Source: Prevotella sp.
GTDB taxonomy: Bacteria; Bacteroidota; Bacteroidia; Bacteroidales; Bacteroidaceae
Assembly: GCA_017483185.1 (NCBI GenBank)
Contig: JAFULM010000003.1
Coordinates: forward strand, 19,887 to 83,886
Direction: 5' to 3'
DNA: 64,000 nucleotides
Positions 43,571 to 51,828 of this stretch are shown here, piece after piece (positions within the stretch are counted from its first letter, which is position 1; each line of letters opens with the position of its first letter). Below the pieces are notes generated by a model. It was not told the origin of the DNA and did no database searches. It saw only the letters and a list, made by a program, of their open reading frames with translations. The translations under genes were made by a program, and so were the position numbers.

Positions 43571-45463
43571 CTATTTCTTTCTGTTCTGCAGTTCGCGTTG
43601 CTGTCTTTGTATTTCAGCTGCCTGTTTCTGCATTGCTTCAAGCCTTGCGGCCAGTCCGCTGGTCTTCTTAGGATTGTTTTGATTCTCCTTGTAGCGGGCT
43701 TCCAATATGGCCAACAGCTTCTCGTCGTTTGTTGTCTTGCGCAACGTCCACATGATGGCGGCGCTGAAGAAGAGCGAGATGAAGTAGTAGAAGTTCAGTC
43801 CGGCCGAATAGTCATTGAACATGAAGAAGAACATGACTGGCATGAGATACATCATCCATTGCATCATCTTCATCTGTTCAGCCTGCTGTCCGACCATCTG
43901 GTCCTTCTGCTGGCGCATGCTTATCATCGAATAGAGGATGTTTGACACGCAGAAGAGGATACACGTGAGGCTCAGGTGGTCACCGATAAGCCAGATGTTG
44001 GTGTTCCATTCCCATATCGGGTCGTATGTCGACAGGTCGTTTATCCACAGGAAACTCTCACCGCGCAGCTGGATGGCGTTGGGCACGAAGTTGAACATCG
44101 CGATCCAGATAGGCATCTGGATGAGCATCGGCAGACATCCCGACAGCGGACTCACACCATATTTTGAGTAGAGAGCCATCATCGCCTGCTGCTTCATCAT
44201 CTGATCCTCAGGCTTGTCATACTGCTTCGTGGCCTCCTCGAGTTTCGGTTTGAGCACGCGCATCTTTGCGGAACTCATGTAGCTCTTCTTCACCATCGGG
44301 AATGTGATGAACTTGAGCAGCAGTGTGATGATGATGAGCACGATACCCATGTTCATTCCGAAGCCGGTCAGCCAGTCGAACACATAGAGCGTAAACCATC
44401 GGTTGATGATGCGGAACAACGGCCAACCGAGATAGACGAGCTGTTGCAGTTCGAGGTCTTTGCCGAACGCGCTCTCTTCCTCTACGTCCTGCAGGAGGCG
44501 GAAATCGTTTGGACCGATGAACATCTCAAACTCTGTCGGCTTGTTGCCCGTCGGGTCAAAAGCCGTCTTCATCTTAGCCTCATATTGCTTCAGATAGCCC
44601 GAACCTTTCTCCTGAGGGATGCTTGTCATGCGGGAGTTGGCTGCGAAATCATCCTTTGAGATGAGCACGGCGCTGAAGAACTGGTTCTTGAACGCTACCC
44701 AGTCCAATGCTTCCTCTATTTCCTCATTTTCTTTCTTTGATGTCTCGCTCAGATAGTCCGTACCGCCGTCTTTCTCTTTGTATGTGAGAGTGGCATACCG
44801 GTTCTCAAACGTGAATCCCTTCTCCTGTTGACGGCACTTCTCGTTCCACACGACGTCCATCTCCTTGCAGTTCGGAGCGAAGATGCCGCTCAGCCCTTGG
44901 GTACGGAATGACATGTGGAGCATATAGTCGCGGCCGAGCTTGTAGTCCAGTATGACCGCTCCGCCATTTCCTGCCAGTGCCGTCATGGTGACGGTCGAGT
45001 CGGTCATGTTTGTCGGAGTGAAATAGAGGTCGGACGTGATGATGTTGGTCGTCTTGCCCGCCAACATGAAGTTGAGGTTCTGGTCGTTGCCTTCGAAGAG
45101 CGTCACGTCTTTGGCCTCGTTGCGGTCCTTGAATCCCAAGACTTTGGCTTTTTTGACCACACCTCCCTTTGTGTCGAGCGTCAATTCCACTTTGTCATTC
45201 TTCAGGACGACTTGCCGGTTCTGACCGCTGAGCGCCTGAAAGAACAGTGCCGTGCTGTCGCTCTGTATTTCGGCGAGAGCCTGTGCCTTTTTGGTTATGT
45301 CGGCAATCTTTTCCGCCTCTTCCGCTTTTTGTCTCATTGCGGTGGCGACAGAGTCCTGTTTGCGTTGTGCGGCAATTTCCTCAGCCGATGGCTGGTTGTA
45401 CCAACTGAAAGTCAGCAGTACCAATATTATCAGTACGAATCCGATAGTGTTGTTCTTATTCAT
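43571..45463 (-). CDS. yidC: Membrane protein insertase YidC
   Basis: 630 residues. The N-terminal membrane anchor (IGFVLIILVLLTFSWYNQP) is followed by the large periplasmic beta-sandwich (residues about 50-350) and the conserved five-helix insertase core (LKFITFPMVKKSYMSSAKMR, YSKYGVSPLSGCLPMLIQMP, INDLSTYDP). It has a basic Gln-rich C-terminal tail (RQQRELQNRKK). It inserts and folds inner-membrane proteins. Its start overlaps the end of pyrG by 8 bases, so the two are coupled, a common arrangement in Bacteroidetes. Confidence 0.97.
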   Translation of the reverse strand: MNKNNTIGFVLIILVLLTFSWYNQPSAEEIAAQRKQDSVATAMRQKAEEAEKIADITKKAQALAEIQSDSTALFFQALSGQNRQVVLKNDKVELTLDTKGGVVKKAKVLGFKDRNEAKDVTLFEGNDQNLNFMLAGKTTNIITSDLYFTPTNMTDSTVTMTALAGNGGAVILDYKLGRDYMLHMSFRTQGLSGIFAPNCKEMDVVWNEKCRQQEKGFTFENRYATLTYKEKDGGTDYLSETSKKENEEIEEALDWVAFKNQFFSAVLISKDDFAANSRMTSIPQEKGSGYLKQYEAKMKTAFDPTGNKPTEFEMFIGPNDFRLLQDVEEESAFGKDLELQQLVYLGWPLFRIINRWFTLYVFDWLTGFGMNMGIVLIIITLLLKFITFPMVKKSYMSSAKMRVLKPKLEEATKQYDKPEDQMMKQQAMMALYSKYGVSPLSGCLPMLIQMPIWIAMFNFVPNAIQLRGESFLWINDLSTYDPIWEWNTNIWLIGDHLSLTCILFCVSNILYSMISMRQQKDQMVGQQAEQMKMMQWMMYLMPVMFFFMFNDYSAGLNFYYFISLFFSAAIMWTLRKTTNDEKLLAILEARYKENQNNPKKTSGLAARLEAMQKQAAEIQRQQRELQNRKK

Positions 45464-47066
45464 CTTTCTTGTTTTTGATAGCTGTGTTTATGAAGTCCAT
45501 GAAGAGCGGATGCGGATTGAGCACGGTGCTTTGGTATTCCGGATGGAATTGTGTTCCGACGTACCACTTCAATCCCGGTATTTCCACGATTTCCACGAGA
45601 TTGCTCTCCGGGTTTCGTCCCGTACAGATCATGCCGTTGCGCTCGTATTCTGTCTGATAGTCGTTGTTGAATTCATAGCGGTGACGGTGGCGTTCCTGAA
45701 TGTGCTCCTTGTTATATATATTGAACACGCGCGAACCTTGTTTCAATACACATTCGTATGCGCCGAGACGCATTGTCCCGCCCATGTCGGTGATGTTCTT
45801 CTGCTCCTCCATGATGTCGATGACGTTGTGGAGAGTCTTGCTGTCCATCTCGCGGCTGTTGGCGTCAGCATATCCGAGGACGTTGCGTGCGAACTCTATC
45901 ACCATCATCTGCATGCCCAGACAGATGCCGAATGTCGGGATGTCGTGTGTACGGGTGTAGTGGGCTGCGACAATTTTGCCTTCGATGCCGCGCTGTCCGA
46001 ATCCCGGACAGATCACGATGCCGTCCTGTCCGGCCAGTTTTTCGGCAACGTTATCCTCAGTGAGAGTTTCCGAGTTGATGAATGTGATCACCGTCTTGCG
46101 GTCGTTGTATGTTCCGGCCTGTGCGAGACTTTCGCGGATACTCTTGTAGGCGTCCTGCAGATCGTATTTGCCGACCAGTCCGATGCGTACCTCCTTGGTC
46201 GCTTTGGCGCGTCGTTCGAGGAAGCTGCGCCACGGGCCGAGTGTCGGGGTCTCTCCGACTTCCATGTTGAGTTTGCGCAGGATGGCCGTGTCGAGTCCCT
46301 GACGCTGCATGTTCACCGGCACTTCATAGATTGACGGCAGGTCCTCGCTCTGGACGACGCAGTCTTTTTCAACGTTGCAGAATGATGCCACTTTCTTCAG
46401 AATGTCGTCGCTCAGATGTTTCTCCGTGCGCAAGATGAGAATGTCCGGCTGTATTCCGACGCTTTGCAGCTCCTTTACGGAGTGTTGTGTCGGCTTGGTC
46501 TTCAGCTCGCCGGCGGCTTTCAGATAGGGCACGTAGGTGAGATGGACATTCACGGCGTTCTTTCCCATTTCCCATTTCATCTGTCTGATGGCCTCGAGGA
46601 ACGGGGCGCTCTCGATGTCGCCGATGGTTCCTCCGATTTCGGTGATGACAAAGTCATAGTGGTACTTCTCGCCGAGCAGTTTTATGTTGCGCTTTATCTC
46701 GTTTGTGATGTGGGGTACCACCTGTATGGTCTTGCCTAAATAGTCGCCGCGGCGTTCCTTGTCGATGACGGCCTTGTAGATGCGTCCTGTTGTCAGCGAG
46801 TTGGCCTTGGTGGTCTGTATGCCGGTGAAGCGTTCGTAGTGGCCGAGGTCAAGGTCGGTCTCCATTCCGTCGACGGTCACGTAGCACTCTCCATGTTCGT
46901 AGGGGTTGAGTGTACCCGGGTCGATATTGATGTAAGGGTCAAACTTTTGGATTGTGATGTTGTAACCCCTGGCTTGAAGCAGCTTGCCGATGGACGACGA
47001 GATTATTCCTTTGCCAAGCGATGAAACCACACCGCCAGTGACGAAGATATATTTGGTTTCTGTCAC
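45456..47066 (-). CDS. pyrG: CTP synthase
   Basis: 536 residues from the GTG at 47066 (protein TETKYIFVTGGVVSSLGKG after the start). A TTG-initiated extension upstream lacks family similarity and includes the promoter region. The synthase domain has GGVVSSLGKGI, DPYINIDPGTLNPYEHGE and EIGGTIGDIES. The C-terminal glutamine amidotransferase domain has the cysteine in FGICLGMQMM and the histidine in GTQFHPEYQS. It makes CTP from UTP with glutamine. A TAATTTTG box lies about 50 bases upstream of the GTG. Confidence 0.97.
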   Translation of the reverse strand: MTETKYIFVTGGVVSSLGKGIISSSIGKLLQARGYNITIQKFDPYINIDPGTLNPYEHGECYVTVDGMETDLDLGHYERFTGIQTTKANSLTTGRIYKAVIDKERRGDYLGKTIQVVPHITNEIKRNIKLLGEKYHYDFVITEIGGTIGDIESAPFLEAIRQMKWEMGKNAVNVHLTYVPYLKAAGELKTKPTQHSVKELQSVGIQPDILILRTEKHLSDDILKKVASFCNVEKDCVVQSEDLPSIYEVPVNMQRQGLDTAILRKLNMEVGETPTLGPWRSFLERRAKATKEVRIGLVGKYDLQDAYKSIRESLAQAGTYNDRKTVITFINSETLTEDNVAEKLAGQDGIVICPGFGQRGIEGKIVAAHYTRTHDIPTFGICLGMQMMVIEFARNVLGYADANSREMDSKTLHNVIDIMEEQKNITDMGGTMRLGAYECVLKQGSRVFNIYNKEHIQERHRHRYEFNNDYQTEYERNGMICTGRNPESNLVEIVEIPGLKWYVGTQFHPEYQSTVLNPHPLFMDFINTAIKNKKDE

Positions 47067-47117
47067 AATTTTATAATTTAATGGTTTGTGTCTAATACCT
47101 TGATTATACTCAAGGCG

Positions 47118-47125
47118 CAAAATTA
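47118..47125 (-). promoter_or_regulatory. Promoter -7 box of pyrG-yidC
   Basis: The minus strand reads TAATTTTG followed by C, 51 bases before the GTG start of pyrG. Confidence 0.6.
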
Positions 47126-47209
47126 CTAAAAAAAGTTGAAACCCGCAAAGATTAGGTAAAGAATTAGTTTTGCCGGGCGTGGCGTTAGTTAAATCCCAAT
47201 AATAATCGT

Positions 47210-47217
47210 TATCTTTG
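47210..47217 (+). promoter_or_regulatory. Promoter -7 box of the DUF3078 gene
   Basis: TATCTTTG followed by C, about 97 bases before the ATG, leaving a leader of roughly 90 bases. It diverges from the pyrG promoter. Confidence 0.6.
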
Positions 47218-47314
47218 CATTATATTTACATAAGACAGGCTACATTCGGCAATTTGTGGGCAAGTCCACATTGAGCTCGTTAGCACTGTCATACGTTCCG
47301 ATCATCATCAGGTA

Positions 47315-48616
47315 ATGAATATCAGACATATCTATATCCTCTCTGCGGTTTTGCTTCTGTCTGCTGCCGCTGCCGCCCAACGCCGGCTTAATCGGTCGGT
47401 CAAGCCCGATACTACGGCAGTACTGCGCGCCTATACCGACTCGCTCGCTGTCTCTCTGCAGCGTGTCGACTCCCTTGCCGCAGTGTTGACTGCCGGGCGT
47501 ACAGGTACTGCCGACGGACGTTACTTCCGTCTTTTCGTTCCCCCGACATTCTATCATTCCGCCGCTGTCAAGACGTTGGAGATCACTCCGGATGCTTCAG
47601 GTCGTGACGTCGTCACCGACGCTGTCGATGCCGCTTTGCTCTCGATGTACATGCGTCGTCCGGACCTTGTCGCCGCGACGGAGACGGGACTGCGCAAGGT
47701 CGGTTCCATACGTGCCGATGTGGAGAAACCGGTCCGTCGGGATGTCGAACTGGCAGAACTGGTGGAGCCGGTCAGCGACGAGCCGGTGGCCGTGCCTGTG
47801 GAAATCATGGTCAGGCGTCCCAACTTCTGGACGTTCAGCGGTGACAACAGTCTGCAGGTCATGCAGAACTATGTTTCGGAAAACTGGCACAAGGGAGGCG
47901 AAAGCAACTATTCGATGGTGGGCTCGGTAGTTCTCAACGCGAACTACAACAACAAGAAGCGTCTCAAGCTGGAGAACAAGCTGGAGATGAAGCTCGGTTA
48001 TCAGACTTCGCCTTCGGACACGCTTCACAAGTATAAGACCAACAACGACCTTCTCCGATACACCGGCAAACTGGGTCTTCTGGCGGCAAAACGCTGGTAC
48101 TACACGCTTCAGGTGCTGGCTTACACACAGTTTGCCAAAGGTCTGAAGAGCAACGACAAGAAGGTCTATTCAGACTTCATGTCGCCATTCAATCTCAACA
48201 TCGGTCTCGGTATGGACTATTCGGTCGAGACGCGCAACAAGCGGCTCACGGGCAGCGTCAACCTTTCTTTCCTCTCGTTCAACTTCCGCTATGTCGACCG
48301 CAAGAATCTGGCAAAGAAGTATGGCGTCATCGGCGACCACCACACACTGGAGGATTTCGGTTCGCAGCTGACCACAAGTCTCACGTGGAATATCACCGAC
48401 CAAATCAAGTGGGTCACACGTCTTTACGGTTATACCACCTACGAAAAGGCATTGATAGAGTGGGAAAACACCATCACGCTCAACGTGACGAAATATCTCA
48501 GCACGCGCATCTTCGTCTATCCGCGATTTGATGACTCCGTGAAGAAGCCGGATGAAGAGTGGGGCTACTGGCAGTTGAACGAATACTGCTCGCTGGGACT
48601 GTCTTATTCGTTCTGA
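47315..48616 (+). CDS. DUF3078-domain protein, probable outer-membrane barrel
   Basis: 433 residues with a signal peptide (to SAAAAA-Q). The N-terminal 150 residues are variable and Ala/Val/Asp-rich. The C-terminal DUF3078 region begins near FWTFSGDNSLQVMQNYVSEN, continues WHKGGESNYSMVGSVVLN and LENKLEMKLGYQTSPSD, and ends with alternating beta strands and YCSLGLSYSF, a phenylalanine-ended terminal strand typical of outer-membrane barrels. The function is unknown. It is monocistronic with its own promoter, followed by repeats. Confidence 0.87.
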   Translation: MNIRHIYILSAVLLLSAAAAAQRRLNRSVKPDTTAVLRAYTDSLAVSLQRVDSLAAVLTAGRTGTADGRYFRLFVPPTFYHSAAVKTLEITPDASGRDVVTDAVDAALLSMYMRRPDLVAATETGLRKVGSIRADVEKPVRRDVELAELVEPVSDEPVAVPVEIMVRRPNFWTFSGDNSLQVMQNYVSENWHKGGESNYSMVGSVVLNANYNNKKRLKLENKLEMKLGYQTSPSDTLHKYKTNNDLLRYTGKLGLLAAKRWYYTLQVLAYTQFAKGLKSNDKKVYSDFMSPFNLNIGLGMDYSVETRNKRLTGSVNLSFLSFNFRYVDRKNLAKKYGVIGDHHTLEDFGSQLTTSLTWNITDQIKWVTRLYGYTTYEKALIEWENTITLNVTKYLSTRIFVYPRFDDSVKKPDEEWGYWQLNEYCSLGLSYSF

Positions 48617-48653
48617 CGGATGGCTTTTGACACCCTTGCTGCGACGGGATATT

Positions 48654-49012
48654 TAAACGCAAAGGCGCAAAGGCGCAAAGACACAAAGAAGACACAAGCC
48701 ACACATACGAAAGACCACAAAGTGGGAACAAAAATTCGGTATCAGAAAGTGAACTCATCCGAAAGTCTTTAAGTGGGGTAACTGTAGTCCCCTCCTTCCG
48801 AAGGAGGGGGTAGGGGTGGTTAAACAATAACATTCTGTAAATCATTACTTTAGATGACAGAGCGTGACTAACCACCCCTAACCCCTCCTTCGGAAGGAGG
48901 GGACTACAGTTACCCCACTTAAAGGCTTTCGGATGAGTTCACTTTCTGATACCGAATTTTGATATATCCTCGCTGCGACTTCATTGCGTCTTTGCGGCCT
49001 TTGTGTTTAGCC
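48654..49012. repeat. CGCAAAGGCGC-type arms split by a cruciform repeat
   Basis: AAACGCAAAGGCGCAAAGGC at 48654 and onward to 48690 is mirrored by 48982-49012 (ATTGCGTCTTTGCGGCC then TTTGTGTTTA). Instead of a short loop, the arms enclose about 290 bases that contain cruciform copy 3, as if the latter had entered an existing hairpin. Confidence 0.65.
48732..48960. repeat. Long cruciform repeat, copy 3
   Basis: Left arm 48732-48822 and right arm 48869-48960 are about 91 bases and almost fully complementary, with a 46-base loop. The core has CTTTAAGTGGGGTAACTGTA and CCCCTCCTTCCGAAGGAGGGG-like sequence. The outer arm TTCGGTATCAGAAAGTGAAC is found only here, on both sides. Confidence 0.85.
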
Positions 49013-49154
49013 CTCTCAAAAAAATCTCCGCATTAATGCACGGTGGCGGTCGCGACGGGTCGCGACCCTACTTCTATCGTTTTGTAGCGGGTGAAACCGC
49101 ATGTGTGTTTGTCCGCTTTTTTCCGAATTTCAGGCCCTTAAAACGAGGGACTTT

Positions 49155-49638
49155 CTAAAATAAATCGGCCGCGGCTTCAAATTTTGAAGTTTTGAGCGTT
49201 ATAAAATCGGGGCGATTTTGTGACGATATTTTTGCGGTTTTTACATCTGTTTGTGTCTCAGTCACTTACAAACGATAGCTGCGATTTCATCCTTTGACGA
49301 CGGCGTGACCGCCTTGCCGTAAGGGCCCCGCGACCTTGCAACGGGGCCCTTACGGCATCGCCGCGGGGCCGCCGTTGCACTCCAACAACGGCCCCGTTGG
49401 AAGGTCGCGGGGCCGCTATTGCACGAAAACGGTAACTTTTCGGGACAAAATCAGTCGTCAAAAACTCGCAGTTTTTTTCGTTTTTGAAGAGCCGTAAGGC
49501 CCTTACGGCGATGAAAGGCCACCAGACGGCCGTCGTTTTTTGCACAGACAGTTTCCAAAAATGGCCGAAAACGGGTCGAAATTCATCAAAAACGACCGGG
49601 AACGACGGTTTTTGTGAACAGGATTTTGTAAAGATATA
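49155..49638 (+). repeat. Repeat element B, copy 1
   Basis: It shares several blocks with 63497-63974 in the same order: TTTCTAAAAT-like start, AAATCGGGGCGATTTT, CACTTACAAAC, a five-module array, TCAAAAACTCGC followed by CGTTTTTGAA and a single module, and an end GATTTTGTAAAGATATA. The flanks are unrelated to element A although both carry the array. No gene was found inside. Confidence 0.75.
49316..49425 (+). repeat. Array of five 22-bp palindromic modules (in element B copy 1)
   Basis: Units begin at 49316, 49338, 49360, 49382 and 49404, for example GCAACGGGGCCCTTACGGC and CCAACAACGGCCCCGTTGG. A sixth, lone module with a perfect 19-base palindrome (GCCGTAAGGCCCTTACGGC) is at 49491-49512. 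Confidence 0.83.
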
Positions 49639-49685
49639 CGACAGCGCGCGGTGTGCCAATGCGCGGAAACCATTGGGTCGTGACA

Positions 49686-49725
49686 AAACAAAAAGGAGTC
49701 AAAGGCTTCGTGCCCTTGACTCCTT
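49686..49725 (-). terminator. Rho-independent terminator of the DUF1573 gene
   Basis: On the minus strand AAGGAGTCAAGGGCACG pairs with AAGCCTTTGACTCCTT and is followed by TTTTGTTTTG. It lies 22 bases after the stop codon. Confidence 0.8.
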
Positions 49726-49746
49726 CTATCGTTGATAGACGTGTTC

Positions 49747-50133
49747 TTACTTCTTTGCTTCCTCCATGTCGCCCTCGACGTAGAGGCGCGTCATCTCCAC
49801 CTTGCCGTTTGTGCGCACGGTGATGGACTTCTTGAAGTGACCGGGAAACTTGCCCTCTCCGTTATACGTGATTTTGATTGTTCCCCTCTCGCCCGGCTTC
49901 ACCGGTGTCTTGGTATATTCCGGCACGGTACATCCGCAACTGGCCACGGCCTGGTTGATGATCAGCGGGGCGTCGCCGGTGTTGGTGTAGGTGAATATGC
50001 AGGACACTTTGGGGGCCGACTCGGAGAACTTTCCGAAGTTATGTGTGGTCTTGTCAAACTTGATCTCTGCCTGTGCAGCTGCGTATGCTATACCGCATAT
50101 CAGCATCATTGTAGTCAGCATAATCTTCTTCAT
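49747..50133 (-). CDS. DUF1573-domain secreted protein
   Basis: 128 residues with a signal peptide (to YAAA-Q). One ASH-like immunoglobulin fold shows the family pattern HNFGKFSESAPKVSCIFTY, then GDAPLIINQAVASCGCTVPE and VKPGERGTIKITYNGEGK. The paired cysteines in SCGC are conserved in the family. The function is unknown; many such proteins are abundant in Bacteroidetes cell envelopes. It has its own promoter and terminator, so it is monocistronic. Confidence 0.9.
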   Translation of the reverse strand: MKKIMLTTMMLICGIAYAAAQAEIKFDKTTHNFGKFSESAPKVSCIFTYTNTGDAPLIINQAVASCGCTVPEYTKTPVKPGERGTIKITYNGEGKFPGHFKKSITVRTNGKVEMTRLYVEGDMEEAKK

Positions 50134-50160
50134 AAGCTATATCTTTAAAATGAATTGATG

Positions 50161-50168
50161 CAAAATTA
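50161..50168 (-). promoter_or_regulatory. Promoter -7 box of the DUF1573 gene
   Basis: The minus strand reads TAATTTTG followed by C, 28 bases before the ATG. Confidence 0.62.
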
Positions 50169-50261
50169 CCCTATTTTTCTTATAATACGGTTATAATAGG
50201 GTTTAAATTTGTATTAATTAACAGAAGCAAGGGCGTTTTGTCTTTCTTTCGAGAAGCGAGG

Positions 50262-50387
50262 AGTGTGGAGCGAGGAGTGAGAAATGTTTTTTCTGAAGAG
50301 TGGTAAATACAGAAAGAGGAGTGGGAATTGTCATCCTGCATGACAATTCCCACTCCTCACTTCACACTCCTCCCTCCACGAAAAAAT
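50262..50387. repeat. GAGGAGTG-type hairpin downstream of the GH105 gene
   Basis: The inner stem AGGAGTGGGAATTGTCAT pairs with ATGACAATTCCCACTCCT around five bases, a perfect 18-bp stem. Outer GAGGAGTGTGGAG-type sequence pairs loosely with CACTTCACACTCCTCCCTC. It lies a few bases past the GH105 stop on the minus strand and is a likely terminator. Confidence 0.7.
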
Positions 50388-50393
50388 AATAAA

Positions 50394-51515
50394 CTACTTA
50401 CCTAACAGTTTATAATATTCCACTGCTCCGAGCAGGAAGCAGCCGACGCCGTAGTCGTCGAAGTCAGGCACCTTGTCGTAGGTCACCGGCTGGCCGGCCG
50501 ACGGGTCCTTGCCCGTGCCCTGAACGTATCCGAGGAAACCGTCTTTGTGGACAGCGTCCTTGACCATTGCAGCCCACGCCTTGTCGGCAATCGGGCGATA
50601 GACTTTCTCCTTGAGATAGCCCTTCTGCAGTCCCCAGCTGATGCCGTAGAGGAAGAGGGCCGTTCCGGTGGTCTCCTTGCCGCCGTAGGTGACGGGTGAC
50701 ACGAGGCTGACGTTCCAGAATCCGTCTTCGCGCTGACATTTGGACAGGCCTTCGCACATCATGAGGAAGTCCTTCTTGACCTCTTTATATATCTTGTCTT
50801 TCGGAGACAGCTGGTCCATGACGCGCACGAGTGCTGCCAAAACCCAACCGTTGCCGCGTGACCAGTAGCAGTCTTTGCCGTCCTTCTCCTTGTAGGGTGG
50901 GACATAGTCGGCGTCGCGCCACCACAGACCGTCCTTCTCGTTGAACAGTCCGCCGCCACATTCGTTGCGGCTCCAGCGGTACATCTTCATTCCGTGTTCG
51001 ATATAGGCGCGGTCGCCCGTGATCTTATACATCTGTGCATAGATAGGCATGGCCATCTGGATGGCGTCGATCCATGTCCAGTAGCCAATCTTTGTCTCAG
51101 CCATCTGGCCCTGCAGATTTTCGCGGATGGGGCGGAGCATGGTCGAGTCGCCCGTCATGACGAAGCGCTCGAGATATGTCTGTCCGCAGCACTGGTCGTC
51201 GGCGTCGCGTGTCTTGATACCGTTGCGCGGTGTCCACTGGTGGAAGTTGGCCCATGTGTCGGTGTAGTCTATGTAGCGCTGTTGCTTGTCGATGCCGTAG
51301 AGAGCCATCAGACCTTCATAATATACGGCGCGTGTCCACAGGCTGCTTGGGCGGATGCGCTTCACGTTGGTCGGTACTGTCGGGTCGGCATATTTTGCCA
51401 TGAAGTAGTCGTTAGCACTGCGGGCCACGTTGAGCACCTCTGTCTGTTTCGCGTTTTGTGCCGCGGAAGGCAGTGCCATTGCCGCGACAGTAAGTAGTGT
51501 TATCAGTTTCTTCAT
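50394..51515 (-). CDS. GH105/GH88-type unsaturated glycuronyl hydrolase
   Basis: 373 residues from the ATG at 51515 (MKKLITLL, then ALPSAAQ signal peptide); the 30 codons further upstream overlap the promoter. It has the alpha6/alpha6-barrel signatures of the YteR/GH105 family: WTRAVYYEGLMALYG, TRDADDQCCGQTYLE, GYWTWIDAIQMAMPIYAQM with the likely catalytic aspartate, and CYWSRGNGWVLAALVRV. It would cleave the 4,5-unsaturated uronic acid left by pectate or rhamnogalacturonan lyases. The PL9 lyase gene starts divergently 313 bases away, so the two could act one after the other on pectin. A TATCTTTG box is at 51542-51549. Confidence 0.88.
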   Translation of the reverse strand: MKKLITLLTVAAMALPSAAQNAKQTEVLNVARSANDYFMAKYADPTVPTNVKRIRPSSLWTRAVYYEGLMALYGIDKQQRYIDYTDTWANFHQWTPRNGIKTRDADDQCCGQTYLERFVMTGDSTMLRPIRENLQGQMAETKIGYWTWIDAIQMAMPIYAQMYKITGDRAYIEHGMKMYRWSRNECGGGLFNEKDGLWWRDADYVPPYKEKDGKDCYWSRGNGWVLAALVRVMDQLSPKDKIYKEVKKDFLMMCEGLSKCQREDGFWNVSLVSPVTYGGKETTGTALFLYGISWGLQKGYLKEKVYRPIADKAWAAMVKDAVHKDGFLGYVQGTGKDPSAGQPVTYDKVPDFDDYGVGCFLLGAVEYYKLLGK

Positions 51516-51541
51516 CTTGGTAAATTGATTTGTTCTGTTGG

Positions 51542-51549
51542 CAAAGATA
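51542..51549 (-). promoter_or_regulatory. Promoter -7 box of the GH105 gene
   Basis: The minus strand reads TATCTTTG followed by C, 27 bases before the ATG at 51515. Confidence 0.62.
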
Positions 51550-51690
51550 GCTAAAAAGGCCGTAAAACGCGAAAGAAAGGCCCAAAAACGATGGATAATA
51601 TGCAATAAGTGATGTATTCGTCGTCATTTTTTTGTCAATATGAAAGGATTGGCGGGATGTTGTCGGCGAAACGTAGGGTAGTGATTAAAA

Positions 51691-51722
51691 CTAAATCAGA
51701 CTGAATCAAAGCTAAATCGAGA
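51691..51722 (+). promoter_or_regulatory. Helically phased short repeats upstream of the pectate lyase
   Basis: CTAAATCAGA at 51691, CTGAATCAAA at 51701 and CTAAATCGAG at 51712 are spaced 10-11 bases apart, with the outer two 21 apart. They lie 56-88 bases upstream of the -7 box of the PL9 gene, in the shared GH105/PL9 intergenic region, and could be a regulator site. Confidence 0.45.
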
Positions 51723-51777
51723 TCGGACAGAACTACCTTTTTACGCTTCTTCGCTTCCGTTTTCCGTTTTAATGTGT

Positions 51778-51785
51778 TATATTTG
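51778..51785 (+). promoter_or_regulatory. Promoter -7 box of the pectate lyase gene
   Basis: TATATTTG followed by C, 43 bases before the ATG at 51829. Confidence 0.62.
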
Positions 51786-51828
51786 CACGACGAACATCTA
51801 TTAACCAAACCATTCTGACTGTAATAAT

